Assembly (NCBI GenBank): GCA_949297185.1
Contig: CASFRM010000010.1
Coordinates: forward strand, 1-46,262
Reading direction: 5' to 3'
DNA from: an uncultured Pseudomonadota bacterium
GTDB lineage: Bacteria > Pseudomonadota > Alphaproteobacteria > RF32 > CAG-239
Length of the DNA: 46,262 nucleotides
A program made the position numbers and the translations under genes. Positions 27,288 through 36,588 of the stretch are shown here, one piece after another. The notes under the pieces were generated by a model. It did no database searches. It was not told the DNA's origin and saw nothing but the letters and a program-made list of their open reading frames with translations. The number at the start of each line of letters is the position of its first letter. The first letter of the stretch is position 1.

Positions 27288-30200
27288 ATGTTTGATTTTG
27301 GAAAAAAACATATATTTTCTGCAAATTGGGTCATGGTTGCATTTTTGATGACAATGCACTGTGCTCCTGTTTTGGCCGTTGAGGAAAGTAAAGATGTTGG
27401 CTCAGGTGAAACCGTAAATGACTTAAATATTTCTTCCGATAGTTCATCTGATTATATCCAACTTAATGTAAACAGCGGCGGTACGGCTCAAAATACTACC
27501 GTAGGAACTGATGGACTTATGAATGTTGAAGGAACAGCGGAACAAACTACCGTAAATGCCGGTGGTATATTAGATATTAAATCCGGAGGTACAGCAACCG
27601 ATACTACATTGAATGAAGGAAACTTAAATGTTTCAGGTGGAGCCTCTGCTGATACAATAAATGCATCTAATGGAAGTGTTATCCAAGCTGTTGAATCCGG
27701 GGCTTCTGTTTCCGGACTGGAAATGGATTCTTCAAGCAATTTCTATTTTTCTACCAATATAGAACTGTCTTCGGCAACTCTTGATGGTAGCGACATGGGA
27801 AGCATAAGCACAAATACGGCAACCGACCTTATTATAAATAAAGGCTCAAATCTTGAAGTAGACAGCGGTGGAACTGCCAACAACACAACCGTTAACGGCG
27901 GAAGTATCGATATTATAAACGGAGGTACTGCTGCCGATACCACTGTAAATAACGGAGGTGTGGTAAATGTTACTTCCGGTACGGCTAACAACATCACCGT
28001 AACCGAAAGCGGAACTATTAATGTAGATAACTCATCTAGCGTAACCGATGTTTCATTAACCGGCACCGATGCAGATAATAAAGCTGTAATTAATATTAAC
28101 GGCGGCACTGCAACCAATACATCTATGAATGATTTTAGCGAAATGAATATAAATTCCGGTTCTGCCGAACAGACAACCGTTGGTAATAATGCCGTTGTTA
28201 ATGTTAGCGGAGGAACTGCAACCAATACTATTGTTCAAAATGGTGGAGCTATTAATGCTTCAGGATCTGGTGCTACTGTTAACGATGTTACTCTAGAGGA
28301 TGGAAGTAAATTTAACTTTTCTACCGATGCCACAGTTACGGATATAAAAGGTAGTGATGGTTCTGATACCGGTGCAAGTATTGAAAATAATGTGGCATCA
28401 GGTTTTGATGTTAATGCCGGATCAAGCTTGACGGCAAATGCAGGCGGTACAATCGAAAACTCAAATGTTAACGGGGGATCTGCAACTGTAGAAAACGGCG
28501 GAACCATAACAAATACCACTTTTGAAAACGGTGGTATGTTGGTAGCAAACCAAGAAGGAGCTCAGGTAGGAACCGGTGTGGTAATTGATTCAAATACCGG
28601 CGCCGGATTTAATTTATCTACTTCAGCTACCGTTAATGATTTAACATACGGCAATCAGACAATCAGCATTACTGAGAACACGGCTTCTAATTTTGATATT
28701 CTGGCTGGCTCTACACTAAATGTAGATGCATCGGGAAGTGCTTCGGATATCAATGTAAACGGAGGAACTCTTAATGTTAATTCCGGCGGAAGTTCTAATA
28801 ATATACTGGTAAACTCCGGAAAAATGAACATAAATGCCGGTTCTGCTTCTGGTACTGTTATTAATAACTCGGCGATTGTAGATGCTTCTAACGGTGCGGC
28901 TCTGAGTAATACAAATATTAATTCAGGCGGAACTCTTAATTTGGGAACCGGTGTTGTTGCCGATAATTTGTTTGTCGGAAACGGCGGAATTCTTAACATA
29001 AATCAAGATGCTAATGCAAATACAATCGATTTAGGTGGAACGGCAACAATTAATGACGGCGGTAATGCTTCAGATATTACTATTAATAATTCTGGTAACT
29101 TAAATGTATTGGATGGCGGTAATGCTTCGTTGGTAGAGGTTAACAATGGAGGAACTCTGGAAACTTCTTCCGGAGCAACTGTTGACGGACTTACAGCCAA
29201 TGCTAATTCCGTACTAAATTTGAGTGATGGAACAATACTCAAAAATTCTCTGGTCATTGATAAAGATGCAAATGCTGCCAGTTCAACCCTTGATTTTGGC
29301 AATTTGTTCGGAACAGGAACTCTGCTTAATTCATTAACTTTAACTAATGGTGTAAACGAGGCCTTTGGTAATCAATTGATAAGCCAGGCTACTACTGACA
29401 CCTCTTTAACCCTTTCTAACGGAAATTATCTTATTTCCGATACCGGCCAGGATGGCGCCGTACAAGTGAGCGGATGGAACAATGTTACTCTTGCAGGAGC
29501 AACCGTAAGATTGGAATCTGATGTTACATTAAACGGAACAGAACAGAATTTTATTATTAATAACGGTGCAACCCTTGATGTCTCGGGAACCCTCGGAAAT
29601 GTTGTTAATGCGTCTATAAACGGAAATGTGGTCAATAACGGCAATATTGATTTCACTTTAACTTCTGATGAAAGCGTAAATGATATTCTCAATATTTCCG
29701 GAAACTTGTCCGGCACAGAAGGTTCTAAAATAGTGATGAACATGAATGCTGCCACAAATTCTTCCGATAAACTGGTTATCGGTGGACAGGCAACGGGTTC
29801 TAACAGTATTTATTTCAAGACATCATCTCCGGCTTTGCCTTCTTCTAATATATTATTCGCCGAAGCTACCGGCGGTCAGGCAGATGCTTTTAGTATTTGG
29901 AGAGTTGAAGGGTCTCCCTATTTGTGGGACGTATTATTTGAAAATAATAAATGGTATGCTTATGTCACAAACGGTGATCAACCGTCCATCGTTCCGGAGA
30001 TGGCTGCTTATTATGGATTAATTGATAATATATTTATGCAAACGACCAACTTAGGAGCAAATTTACGGAACTCCATGACAGAAAGTTCGTTCCGTAAGGC
30101 TCCTTGTAGGGTCCCAAGTAATTTGAAATATACCAATCGTATTTGTTATAGCAATCGCCCCGTACTCTCGGGATGGTTCGCTCCGATTTATAATTCTGCG

Positions 30201-30953
30201 GAGGTTGAATCTCCTTATAAATATACGGCGTCTGTGTATGGTGGCGACGGAGGTTTAGACCTTTTGGGCGACGGAAATACAAAATTCGGTATTTTAGCTT
30301 CTTATCGTAACGGATCTTTTGAATTTGACGGCAGCGGAACCAATTACTTGATTGAAAGTTCTGCAGAAACGGCTATTAACTCTTATGTCGGCGGTATTTA
30401 CATAAGACATGACAGCGATTTCTTATCTTTGATTGCCGCAGCCTATGCCGGTCAAGTTGATGCAGATATTTCTACCGACGACGGAGTGAACGCCGATACA
30501 TCCGGTACTATAAGCGGAGCAACCGTTGATGTTAATTATATATGGCAAAATATAAACGGATTCCGTATTGAGCCCGGTGTAAGGATCTCTTATACTAAAT
30601 TGTCAATCGATGGACTTACCGATAATGCCGGAAAATCAGTTGAATTTGGAGACAGCTCAAGAACCGAGGTTGAGGCAGGTGTTAGATTTGCTCAAAGATG
30701 GGATTTCCGCGATGCAAAGGCCGAGATTTTCTTTAGACCTGCTCTGGTTCAAAATATAAATGACGGCGAAGACTTTGAGCTTATTACCGGAAGATACTTT
30801 GAATCGTTGGAAGACAGAACCTTAACCAAACTTGAATTGGGAATGTCTTTTGATATGATTGGAAATTGGAGTGCCGCAATGTCAGGAGCTTATATGTTTG
30901 GTTCCGATTACAGCAACGTTGCCGCAAACCTGAGCCTGCAGTATAATTTCTAA
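27288..30953 (+). CDS. Type V autotransporter with an AIDA-like repeat passenger
   Basis: This is a self-exported surface protein. The C-terminal beta-barrel inserts in the outer membrane and the passenger is displayed outside. From the ATG at 27288 it has 1221 residues. A signal peptide ends at CAPVLA (residue 30). The passenger (about 31-930) is made of degenerate repeats of the type GGTAxxTTVNxGGxxNVxSG, rich in Gly, Asn, Thr and Ser and with almost no Cys, predicting a beta-helix. The barrel (about 960-1221) starts near SGWFAPIYNSAEV and ends with the outer-membrane signature SLQYNF. An in-frame TTG at 27228 would lie in the regulatory repeats, so I reject it. Adhesion or aggregation is likely by family. 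It overlaps the convergent ABC gene by 4 bases. Confidence 0.9.
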   Translation: MFDFGKKHIFSANWVMVAFLMTMHCAPVLAVEESKDVGSGETVNDLNISSDSSSDYIQLNVNSGGTAQNTTVGTDGLMNVEGTAEQTTVNAGGILDIKSGGTATDTTLNEGNLNVSGGASADTINASNGSVIQAVESGASVSGLEMDSSSNFYFSTNIELSSATLDGSDMGSISTNTATDLIINKGSNLEVDSGGTANNTTVNGGSIDIINGGTAADTTVNNGGVVNVTSGTANNITVTESGTINVDNSSSVTDVSLTGTDADNKAVININGGTATNTSMNDFSEMNINSGSAEQTTVGNNAVVNVSGGTATNTIVQNGGAINASGSGATVNDVTLEDGSKFNFSTDATVTDIKGSDGSDTGASIENNVASGFDVNAGSSLTANAGGTIENSNVNGGSATVENGGTITNTTFENGGMLVANQEGAQVGTGVVIDSNTGAGFNLSTSATVNDLTYGNQTISITENTASNFDILAGSTLNVDASGSASDINVNGGTLNVNSGGSSNNILVNSGKMNINAGSASGTVINNSAIVDASNGAALSNTNINSGGTLNLGTGVVADNLFVGNGGILNINQDANANTIDLGGTATINDGGNASDITINNSGNLNVLDGGNASLVEVNNGGTLETSSGATVDGLTANANSVLNLSDGTILKNSLVIDKDANAASSTLDFGNLFGTGTLLNSLTLTNGVNEAFGNQLISQATTDTSLTLSNGNYLISDTGQDGAVQVSGWNNVTLAGATVRLESDVTLNGTEQNFIINNGATLDVSGTLGNVVNASINGNVVNNGNIDFTLTSDESVNDILNISGNLSGTEGSKIVMNMNAATNSSDKLVIGGQATGSNSIYFKTSSPALPSSNILFAEATGGQADAFSIWRVEGSPYLWDVLFENNKWYAYVTNGDQPSIVPEMAAYYGLIDNIFMQTTNLGANLRNSMTESSFRKAPCRVPSNLKYTNRICYSNRPVLSGWFAPIYNSAEVESPYKYTASVYGGDGGLDLLGDGNTKFGILASYRNGSFEFDGSGTNYLIESSAETAINSYVGGIYIRHDSDFLSLIAAAYAGQVDADISTDDGVNADTSGTISGATVDVNYIWQNINGFRIEPGVRISYTKLSIDGLTDNAGKSVEFGDSSRTEVEAGVRFAQRWDFRDAKAEIFFRPALVQNINDGEDFELITGRYFESLEDRTLTKLELGMSFDMIGNWSAAMSGAYMFGSDYSNVAANLSLQYNF
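27470..29180 (+). repeat. Degenerate tandem repeats encoding the autotransporter passenger
   Basis: Blocks resembling GGCGGTACNGCNNNNAATACTACCGT recur throughout this stretch and encode the 18-20 residue AIDA-like units. Copies are divergent at the DNA level, so slippage should be limited. Confidence 0.7.
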
Positions 30954-32701
30954 TTTGATTGAATGTAACCATCAGATTGTAATTTAAATAGTTGCGCATA
31001 GCGTCCTTTTTGGCGCAATAAGCTAAGGTGCGAGCCTTGTTCTACTATTTTGCCGTTTTCCAAAACAATTATTCTATCCATTTCGCGAAGCGTGGAAAGG
31101 CGGTGGGCTATGGCTATTACAGTTTTGTTTTTCATCAATATTTTTAGTGATTCCTGAATATATTTTTCGCTTTCGCTATCAAGCGACGAGGTTGCTTCGT
31201 CAAAAATAAGAATCGGTGCATTTTTTAGCAGAGCTCTGGCGATAGCTATTCTTTGTCTTTCTCCTCCTGATAAAATAACTCCTCTGTCCCCTACTTTGGT
31301 TTGATATTTATCGGGGAATTTTTCAATAAATTTATCGGCAGAAGCTTGTTTGGCCGCTTTTATTACTTCGGCTTCGTCGGCTTTGGGGTCGCCGTATTTT
31401 ATATTGTCCGACAAACTGCGGTTAAACAAGCATACATCCTGAGGTATAACCGAGATGTGCTTATGCAATGAATCTTGTGTAATGTCTCTGATATCGTGAC
31501 CGTTGATGGTTATACTTCCGGATTTTACATCAAAATAGCGGTCAATAAGCTTTATTAAAGTTGATTTGCCGGCTCCTGACGAACCAACTATGCCAACCTT
31601 TTCTCCGGCCTTAATGCTGAGATTAAAGTTATCAAATATTACCTGTTTGTCAGAGTAGAAAAATCCGACATCCTTAAATTTTATTGAGGCGGTTTTAATC
31701 TTTAGTTCTTTGGCATCATCAGAATCCACTATTTCGGGTTCAACAGCCAAAGTCTCAAGCGCTGAATCTATTTGCCCGAAAAGACGCGACATATTGTTAA
31801 AAGCCCAGTTTACGGCGAAAACAACACCGCTCAGCCGACCGAATATGGTCAAAAGAAAGATAAAATCCGTCGTTCCGATGTTCTTAAAATACAACAAACC
31901 CAAACTTACAAAAACGAAAAAGGCAACCGAGGAATCGGCCACCAATGAAAGATATAGGTTCATTAAGCATTTTTGTTTTTGCTCTTTGCTTTCGGCTTGA
32001 CGCCATTGCCGCAAATTCTTAAGTAAATTTGTACGTTCATACTTATAGTTGGCAAAGCTTTTTATCTCGGAGTAGTTGGCTATCGAATCAATTACCACCG
32101 CACTACAACGGCTTTGCTGGCTTGAGGTTTGTTTTGATAAAGCAGCTCGGCGGCAACCAAAATATCGGCCGGTAAAAAACATTACAACCAGCCATAAAAC
32201 CAAAACAACACTTAGAATCGGGCTTATCCAAATTAGGATTCCTAAGTTGACCAGTAAAAAGCAAAAATCAAACAGGACATTCCCAGATTGCATAAAAAAG
32301 TCAACTATGCCGCTTTGAAGTAAACCAAATTTATTAGATATGTTGCCGGCCATTTCGTTGGTAAAATACGAAATGGAGTGTTTGTTTACATAAGAAAAAA
32401 CATCTTTGATTACAACTGAGCGGAGGTGCGGCACCAATCTGGAAGCAATCCACATGCTCAAAGCCTGACCGCAAGAGCCTATCAGGGATAATGAAATCGT
32501 AAATAACAACAATTTTATCAAAGTTTCCCAGTATTGGGGATTGGAAACTTCCGATGAAGCAAAACTAAAAACACTCGCCAAAATATACGCACCGGATTGT
32601 ATGGCTAGGCGTGATAAAACCGCCGTGAGCAAAACCATTAGTAAAATATACTTAAATTCTTTGAGATAGCTCCATATAAATTTAGCGGCAGTTTTTTGCA
32701 T
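30950..32701 (-). CDS. ABC transporter, fused membrane and ATP-binding domains (MsbA/MdlB-like)
   Basis: This is a 583-residue half-transporter that exports lipids, peptides or drugs as a homodimer. Six membrane segments occupy about residues 15-310. The ATPase domain has Walker A GSSGAGKST, the Q-loop VIPQDVCLFN, the signature LSGGERQRIAIARAL, Walker B ILIFDEATSSLD and the AIAHRLST switch. The substrate cannot be read from sequence; MsbA-type lipid A flipping is possible. It converges on the autotransporter and their stop codons overlap, with no terminator between, so their 3' ends may form antisense pairs. Confidence 0.93.
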   Translation of the reverse strand: MQKTAAKFIWSYLKEFKYILLMVLLTAVLSRLAIQSGAYILASVFSFASSEVSNPQYWETLIKLLLFTISLSLIGSCGQALSMWIASRLVPHLRSVVIKDVFSYVNKHSISYFTNEMAGNISNKFGLLQSGIVDFFMQSGNVLFDFCFLLVNLGILIWISPILSVVLVLWLVVMFFTGRYFGCRRAALSKQTSSQQSRCSAVVIDSIANYSEIKSFANYKYERTNLLKNLRQWRQAESKEQKQKCLMNLYLSLVADSSVAFFVFVSLGLLYFKNIGTTDFIFLLTIFGRLSGVVFAVNWAFNNMSRLFGQIDSALETLAVEPEIVDSDDAKELKIKTASIKFKDVGFFYSDKQVIFDNFNLSIKAGEKVGIVGSSGAGKSTLIKLIDRYFDVKSGSITINGHDIRDITQDSLHKHISVIPQDVCLFNRSLSDNIKYGDPKADEAEVIKAAKQASADKFIEKFPDKYQTKVGDRGVILSGGERQRIAIARALLKNAPILIFDEATSSLDSESEKYIQESLKILMKNKTVIAIAHRLSTLREMDRIIVLENGKIVEQGSHLSLLRQKGRYAQLFKLQSDGYIQSN

Positions 32702-32822
32702 TTTTTTAACCTAAAATTGACAGTTTGCTGATATTGTTATACCATTGTAAAAGTTTTTGTGCAATATATTGCATTCTTAATACCCACATCTGCCCTTTAG
32801 GCAGAAAGAAAAGGACAATAAA

Positions 32823-33221
32823 ATGATCGGATTAGTTTTGGTTACTCACGGAAATCTGGCAAACGAATTTATCTCGGCCATGCAACATGTTGTAGGTCCG
32901 CAAGAACAAGTGCGCGGTGTTTGTATCGGTCCGGAAGATGACATGGAAATGCGAAGAAATGAAATCTTACAAAAGGTAGGGGAAGTAGACAGCGGTCAAG
33001 GTGTAGTTTTGCTTACCGATATGTTTGGCGGTACTCCTTCTAATTTGGCTTTATCGGTTATGGACAGAGCTAATGTTGAGATTTTGGCCGGAATTAATCT
33101 GCCTATGCTGATTAAAATTGCTTCTTTGCGCAAAGACGGTGATATGAAAAAAACTGTTGAAGGCGCTCAAGAGGCCGGAAAAAAATATATTAACATCGCT
33201 TCGCAATTATTGGGTAAATAA
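32823..33221 (+). CDS. PTS system mannose-type EIIA protein
   Basis: This phosphocarrier accepts phosphate from HPr. In alphaproteobacteria without PTS sugar permeases it serves regulation. The 132 residues form an EIIA(Man) fold with the phosphorylated histidine at His9 (LVLVTHGNLANEF) and the LLTDMFGGTPSNLA loop. It is followed immediately by HPr. EI (ptsP/ptsI) and HPr kinase are not in the window. A small CTGCC/GGCAG hairpin and GGACA lie in its leader. Confidence 0.93.
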   Translation: MIGLVLVTHGNLANEFISAMQHVVGPQEQVRGVCIGPEDDMEMRRNEILQKVGEVDSGQGVVLLTDMFGGTPSNLALSVMDRANVEILAGINLPMLIKIASLRKDGDMKKTVEGAQEAGKKYINIASQLLGK

Positions 33222-33222
33222 G

Positions 33223-33498
33223 ATGAGTGACAAATTAGTTAAAGATTTGGAAATTAAAAATATTAAAGGGTTGCACGCTCGTGCCGCCGCAGCATTTGTT
33301 AAAACCGTAGAATCTTTCGATGCAACCGTCGAAGTTGAAAGAATCGGACAATGCGTGAGCGGAACTTCAATCATGGGATTGATGATGCTGGCGGCCTCGA
33401 AAGGAACTACCATTAAAGTATCAACCTCCGGTAAACAGGCAACAGAGGTTATGAATGCCATTGAGGAGTTGTTAAATAACAAATTCGGAGAAGAGTAA
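33223..33498 (+). CDS. HPr phosphocarrier protein
   Basis: This 91-residue protein relays phosphate between EI and EIIA. The active histidine is His18 in KGLHARAAAAF; the proline usual at the third position after it (HARPA) is alanine here. Ser49 in GTSIMGLMML matches the regulatory serine phosphorylated by HPr kinase, so both modes of regulation look possible. I place the ATG at 33223, one base after the EIIA stop. Its stop abuts the GTG of the methyltransferase. Confidence 0.93.
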   Translation: MSDKLVKDLEIKNIKGLHARAAAAFVKTVESFDATVEVERIGQCVSGTSIMGLMMLAASKGTTIKVSTSGKQATEVMNAIEELLNNKFGEE

Positions 33499-34422
33499 GT
33501 GCCAAAGCTTAAAGCTCCCAGAAACAAAACTCTTTCTTTAACCCCTCAAGAAGCAGATGCTCTGCTTGAAAATGCCGTTAAGCTAAAAAACAAAGCTAAT
33601 TTTGAAGGGATAGAAAATCGCATCATTTGGCAAGACGCCTTTAAGGCTATAGATTTGTTACCGGACAAATGTGTAGATTTGGTGGTTACCGATCCTCCTT
33701 ATAATCTGACTAAAAACTTTGGTTCATCAACTTTTCGTGAGATGAAAAATGATGAGTATTTGTCTTGGTTGGATAAGTGGCTAAAAAAGTTATCCAGAAT
33801 CCTAAAAGATGATGCTTCTTTGTATATTTGCTCCGATTGGAAAACTTCTATTGCCGTGCCTTATGTCGCAGGAAAATATTTTGTTTTGCAAAACCGCATT
33901 TCTTGGGAACGCGAAAAGGGGCGCGGGGCAAAAAACAACTGGAAAAATTGCCTTGAGGATATTTGGTTCTTTAGCAAAAGCAAAAATTACAAATTTAATC
34001 TTGATAAAGTTAAAATCTTAAGAAAAGTCATTGCTCCTTATCGTAACGAAGATGGAAACCCCAAAGATTGGTTTTCTCAAGGAAAAGAAAAGATGAGGCT
34101 TACTCATCCTTCCAATATCTGGACCGACATATCGGTGCCTTTTTGGTCGATGAGTGAAAACACTGAGCATCCGACCCAAAAACCCGAAAAACTTATTGCT
34201 AAACTTATTTTGGCCTCGTCTGATGAGGGTGATGTCGTTTTTGACCCATTTGTGGGCTCTGGTACCACCGCAGTGGTGGCGAAAAAATTAAACCGCAAAT
34301 TTATTGCTATCGAAAAAGAAAAAGAATATGTGGCTCTGACTTTAAAACGGCTTGAGTTAGCTGAGGAGAATCCTCAAATTCAAGGCTTTGAAAACGGGGT
34401 TTTCAGGCCTAGAAACGGTTGA
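33499..34422 (+). CDS. Orphan DNA adenine methyltransferase, beta class
   Basis: This is a site-specific N6-adenine (or N4-cytosine) methyltransferase of 307 residues. Motif IV is DPPYNL (Asp65-Tyr68) and the AdoMet-binding motif I is FDPFVGSGTT near residue 248, the order of beta-class enzymes such as CcrM, HinfI and MboII. The HPTQKPEKLIAKLI block precedes motif I. The target site is unknown. CcrM (GANTC) is attractive because of the GANTC clusters here, but the protein is shorter and the DISVPFWSM stretch resembles MboII-type enzymes. No restriction enzyme is adjacent. GTG start at 33499 directly after the HPr stop, with GGAGAAGAG upstream. Confidence 0.88.
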   Translation: MPKLKAPRNKTLSLTPQEADALLENAVKLKNKANFEGIENRIIWQDAFKAIDLLPDKCVDLVVTDPPYNLTKNFGSSTFREMKNDEYLSWLDKWLKKLSRILKDDASLYICSDWKTSIAVPYVAGKYFVLQNRISWEREKGRGAKNNWKNCLEDIWFFSKSKNYKFNLDKVKILRKVIAPYRNEDGNPKDWFSQGKEKMRLTHPSNIWTDISVPFWSMSENTEHPTQKPEKLIAKLILASSDEGDVVFDPFVGSGTTAVVAKKLNRKFIAIEKEKEYVALTLKRLELAEENPQIQGFENGVFRPRNG

Positions 34423-34458
34423 TGTAATTAACCTCTTTTGAAAAACTTTAAGTTTATC

Positions 34459-34486
34459 TGGACTTTAAGGCGAAAAATCTTATATT
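34459..34486 (+). promoter_or_regulatory. Possible lolA promoter
   Basis: TGGACT at 34459-34464 and TATATT at 34481-34486 are spaced 16 bases, about 30 bases before the lolA start. Confidence 0.45.
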
Positions 34487-34516
34487 AGTCTGCAGGATGT
34501 ATTTTGCGGAGTGATG

Positions 34517-35128
34517 ATGATGAAAAAATTACTGACCTTGCTGTTTTGTTTATTTGCTTCTGTAGCTCAAGCTCAGACCTCCGAGGATATACAAAAAATC
34601 GAAAACTACCTCAACAACATAAAAAGTATGGAAGCAACCTTTGTGCAAATGGCTTCGAACGGAGCTACTGCAGAAGGTAGATTATTTATTAAAAAGCCCA
34701 ATAAAATCCGCATGGAATATGCCGAGCCTACCAATGTTTTGATTGTCGGTGACGGTGATTTTATTGTTTATAACGATTTGGATTTAGAGCAAGTCACACA
34801 CATTGATTATGATGATATCCCTGCTTCTTTAATCCTTTCCAATAAAATAAAAATTTATGGTAATAAGCTTAAGGTTATTGATTTTTACAAAGATTCCGGC
34901 TCAACCTTGATAACACTGGACTATGCCGATAAAGGAGATATCGGACCAATCACTCTTATTTTTTCAAACTCTCCTTTTGAGCTTAAACAGTGGAAAATAG
35001 TCGATCCACAAAGCGTGGAGGTGACCGTTTCTTTGTATGATGCAAAAAAAGATATTGAAATATCTGATGATGTATTCAAATTTAAGAATCCTAAAAATTC
35101 TTCCCGCAACTTCAAAAAGAAAAAGTAA
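34517..35128 (+). CDS. lolA: Outer-membrane lipoprotein carrier protein LolA family
   Basis: LolA shuttles lipoproteins from LolCDE across the periplasm to the outer membrane. The roughly 203 residues start with a signal peptide ending at VAQAQ. The mature part shows the family pattern: IENYLNNIKSMEATFVQ, GRLFIKKPNKIRMEY, LIVGDGDFIVYNDLDLEQVTH and the C-terminal SVEVTVSLYDAK strand. Several ATG codons lie in a row (34514, 34517, 34520). GGAG at 34508-34511 best fits 34517 or 34520. xthA follows after 2 bases. Confidence 0.88.
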   Translation: MMKKLLTLLFCLFASVAQAQTSEDIQKIENYLNNIKSMEATFVQMASNGATAEGRLFIKKPNKIRMEYAEPTNVLIVGDGDFIVYNDLDLEQVTHIDYDDIPASLILSNKIKIYGNKLKVIDFYKDSGSTLITLDYADKGDIGPITLIFSNSPFELKQWKIVDPQSVEVTVSLYDAKKDIEISDDVFKFKNPKNSSRNFKKKK

Positions 35129-35130
35129 AA

Positions 35131-35937
35131 ATGGCAACGGCTAAGCTTGTTACTTGGAATGTAAACTCCGTAAGAATCCGTTTGGATTTATTAAAGACTT
35201 TGGTTGAAAAATATCAGCCTGATATAATATGCTTGCAAGAAGTAAAAGCAAAAGAAGAAGATTTTCCTTTTGATGAAATAAAATCTTTGGGGTTTGAAAA
35301 TATTGCACTCTATGGCATGCCTGGGTACAATGGAGTGGCTATCTTGGCCAAGCCTGAACTTAAAGACATTACAAAAGTCGACTGGGTCGGAAAACAAGAC
35401 GCCAGACATATAAAAGCAACCGTTTTTGACGACATTGAAATAAATAATATCTATATTCCGGCCGGTGGGGATATCCCTGACCCGATTGTAAATTTGTCTT
35501 TTGCCCACAAACTTTGTTTTATGGACGATATAAGCGAGTTTTATGAGCAACACAAATCTTCTTTGGTCGGCAAAAAAATGCTTTTGTGCGGTGATTTTAA
35601 TGTTGCACCCAGTGAAAATGATGTTTGGAATCACAAACAACTACTTAAAATTGTTTCACACACCCCGATTGAAGTTGAAAGATTGACCAGATTGTTTAAT
35701 TCGCTCGACTTTGTTGATGCAGTTAGAAAATTCTATCCTGAGCCGCAAAAAATATTTTCGTGGTGGAGTTATCGAAATCCAAACTGGCAAACCAACAATA
35801 AAGGTCGGCGACTTGACCATATTTGGGTTACGCCGAATTTGAATGACAGAATCCTTGAAACTAAAATTCTGGCAGAATTTAGAGCTCTTGAACGCCCATC
35901 AGACCATGTGCCGGTAATGACCGAGATTAAAATTTAG
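35131..35937 (+). CDS. xthA: Exodeoxyribonuclease III
   Basis: This is the main AP endonuclease and 3'-phosphatase of base-excision repair. The 268 residues carry the EEP-fold motifs: LVTWNVNSVRIR, ICLQEVKAKEEDFP, GYNGVAILAK, CGDFNVAPSENDVWN, the WWSYR tryptophans, RRLDHIWVTPNL and the catalytic SDHVPV at the end. It probably works downstream of MutM in the same organism. It converges on the XRE regulator with three bases between the stops. Confidence 0.95.
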   Translation: MATAKLVTWNVNSVRIRLDLLKTLVEKYQPDIICLQEVKAKEEDFPFDEIKSLGFENIALYGMPGYNGVAILAKPELKDITKVDWVGKQDARHIKATVFDDIEINNIYIPAGGDIPDPIVNLSFAHKLCFMDDISEFYEQHKSSLVGKKMLLCGDFNVAPSENDVWNHKQLLKIVSHTPIEVERLTRLFNSLDFVDAVRKFYPEPQKIFSWWSYRNPNWQTNNKGRRLDHIWVTPNLNDRILETKILAEFRALERPSDHVPVMTEIKI

Positions 35938-35940
35938 ACA

Positions 35941-36444
35941 CTACTTTTTCTTATCTGAAGCTGATTGACTGCTTATGAGTGCCGCAATCAAATCAAAAAG
36001 ACTGTCGGCAACATGATTATTGGGTAAGCGAATAAAATTGTTTACCAACTCTTGGATATGCGAACTCTTAAGAGGGTCTTTGCTTGCTATAAAATCTGCG
36101 GATATATTATCGTATTTATTACTGCTTACTATAAATCGAGGACTCTTATTGCTGATTTCTTGCGGCATATCTTGGTAAAAATAATTGGTATCTACTCCCA
36201 ACAGTGTTGCAAAATCATATAATCTGCTGGCGGAAATTCGGTTTTGGCCTTTTTCATACTTTTGAACTTGTTGAAAAGAAATGCCCATTTTTTTGCCCAA
36301 GGTATTTTGCGACATCTTTAGAGCTTTGCGCCGTAAAAGCAACCTTTTTCCGATATAGATGTCTATTTGATTGGGCGAACCATCGAGCTGACGACCGCGA
36401 TTGTTCTTAAAATCTGAATTATATTCTGTTTTGGATGTTTTCAT
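35941..36444 (-). CDS. XRE-family helix-turn-helix regulator
   Basis: This is a 167-residue DNA-binding protein. After a polar N-terminus of about 30 residues, the HTH (about 30-85) reads IGKRLLLRRKALKMSQNTLGKKMGISFQQVQKYEKGQNRISASRLYDFATLL. The C-terminal 75 residues are of unknown role. The ATG at 36444 is fixed by a nearly perfect ribosome-binding site (AGGAGGT, 36449-36455 on the opposite strand); an upstream in-frame ATG at 36504 lacks one. This kind of repressor-like protein is common in alphaproteobacteria as a chromosomal regulator, and no phage genes are nearby. Confidence 0.9.
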   Translation of the reverse strand: MKTSKTEYNSDFKNNRGRQLDGSPNQIDIYIGKRLLLRRKALKMSQNTLGKKMGISFQQVQKYEKGQNRISASRLYDFATLLGVDTNYFYQDMPQEISNKSPRFIVSSNKYDNISADFIASKDPLKSSHIQELVNNFIRLPNNHVADSLFDLIAALISSQSASDKKK

Positions 36445-36489
36445 GTTACCTCCTGCAAAATGTTTTATTTTTCTCGCTATGCTATATAA

Positions 36490-36517
36490 TATATAAAACA
36501 ACAATATAAAGTTGCAA
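36490..36517 (-). promoter_or_regulatory. Promoter of the XRE gene
   Basis: Read on the minus strand, TTGCAA (36512-36517) and TATATA (36490-36495) are spaced 16 bases. They sit in a very AT-rich stretch between the tsf terminator and the strong ribosome-binding site of the XRE gene. Confidence 0.5.
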
Positions 36518-36526
36518 GGGGCGGTA

Positions 36527-36561
36527 TAAAAAACGACCCTCGTCTTTGGCGAGAGCCGTTT
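36527..36561 (-). terminator. rpsB-tsf operon terminator
   Basis: On the minus strand, AAACGGCTCTCG pairs with CGAGGGTCGTTT (one internal mismatch and a wobble) and is followed by a T run. It lies 28 bases past the tsf stop. Confidence 0.75.
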
Positions 36562-36588
36562 ATTTTAAGCTGTCTTGCTAAATTTTGC

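Noticed and set aside
27470..29180. CRISPR-like or satellite repeats
   Set aside because: The repeats are in frame, divergent and encode passenger units of an autotransporter; there are no spacers.
33499..34422. Calling the methyltransferase CcrM
   Set aside because: It is shorter than CcrM, and the DISVPFWSM and HPTQKPEKL context looks more like MboII-type enzymes; specificity cannot be read by eye.
35941..36444. Phage repressor marking a prophage
   Set aside because: The neighbours are xthA, tsf and rpsB, and no phage genes or attachment sites are present.
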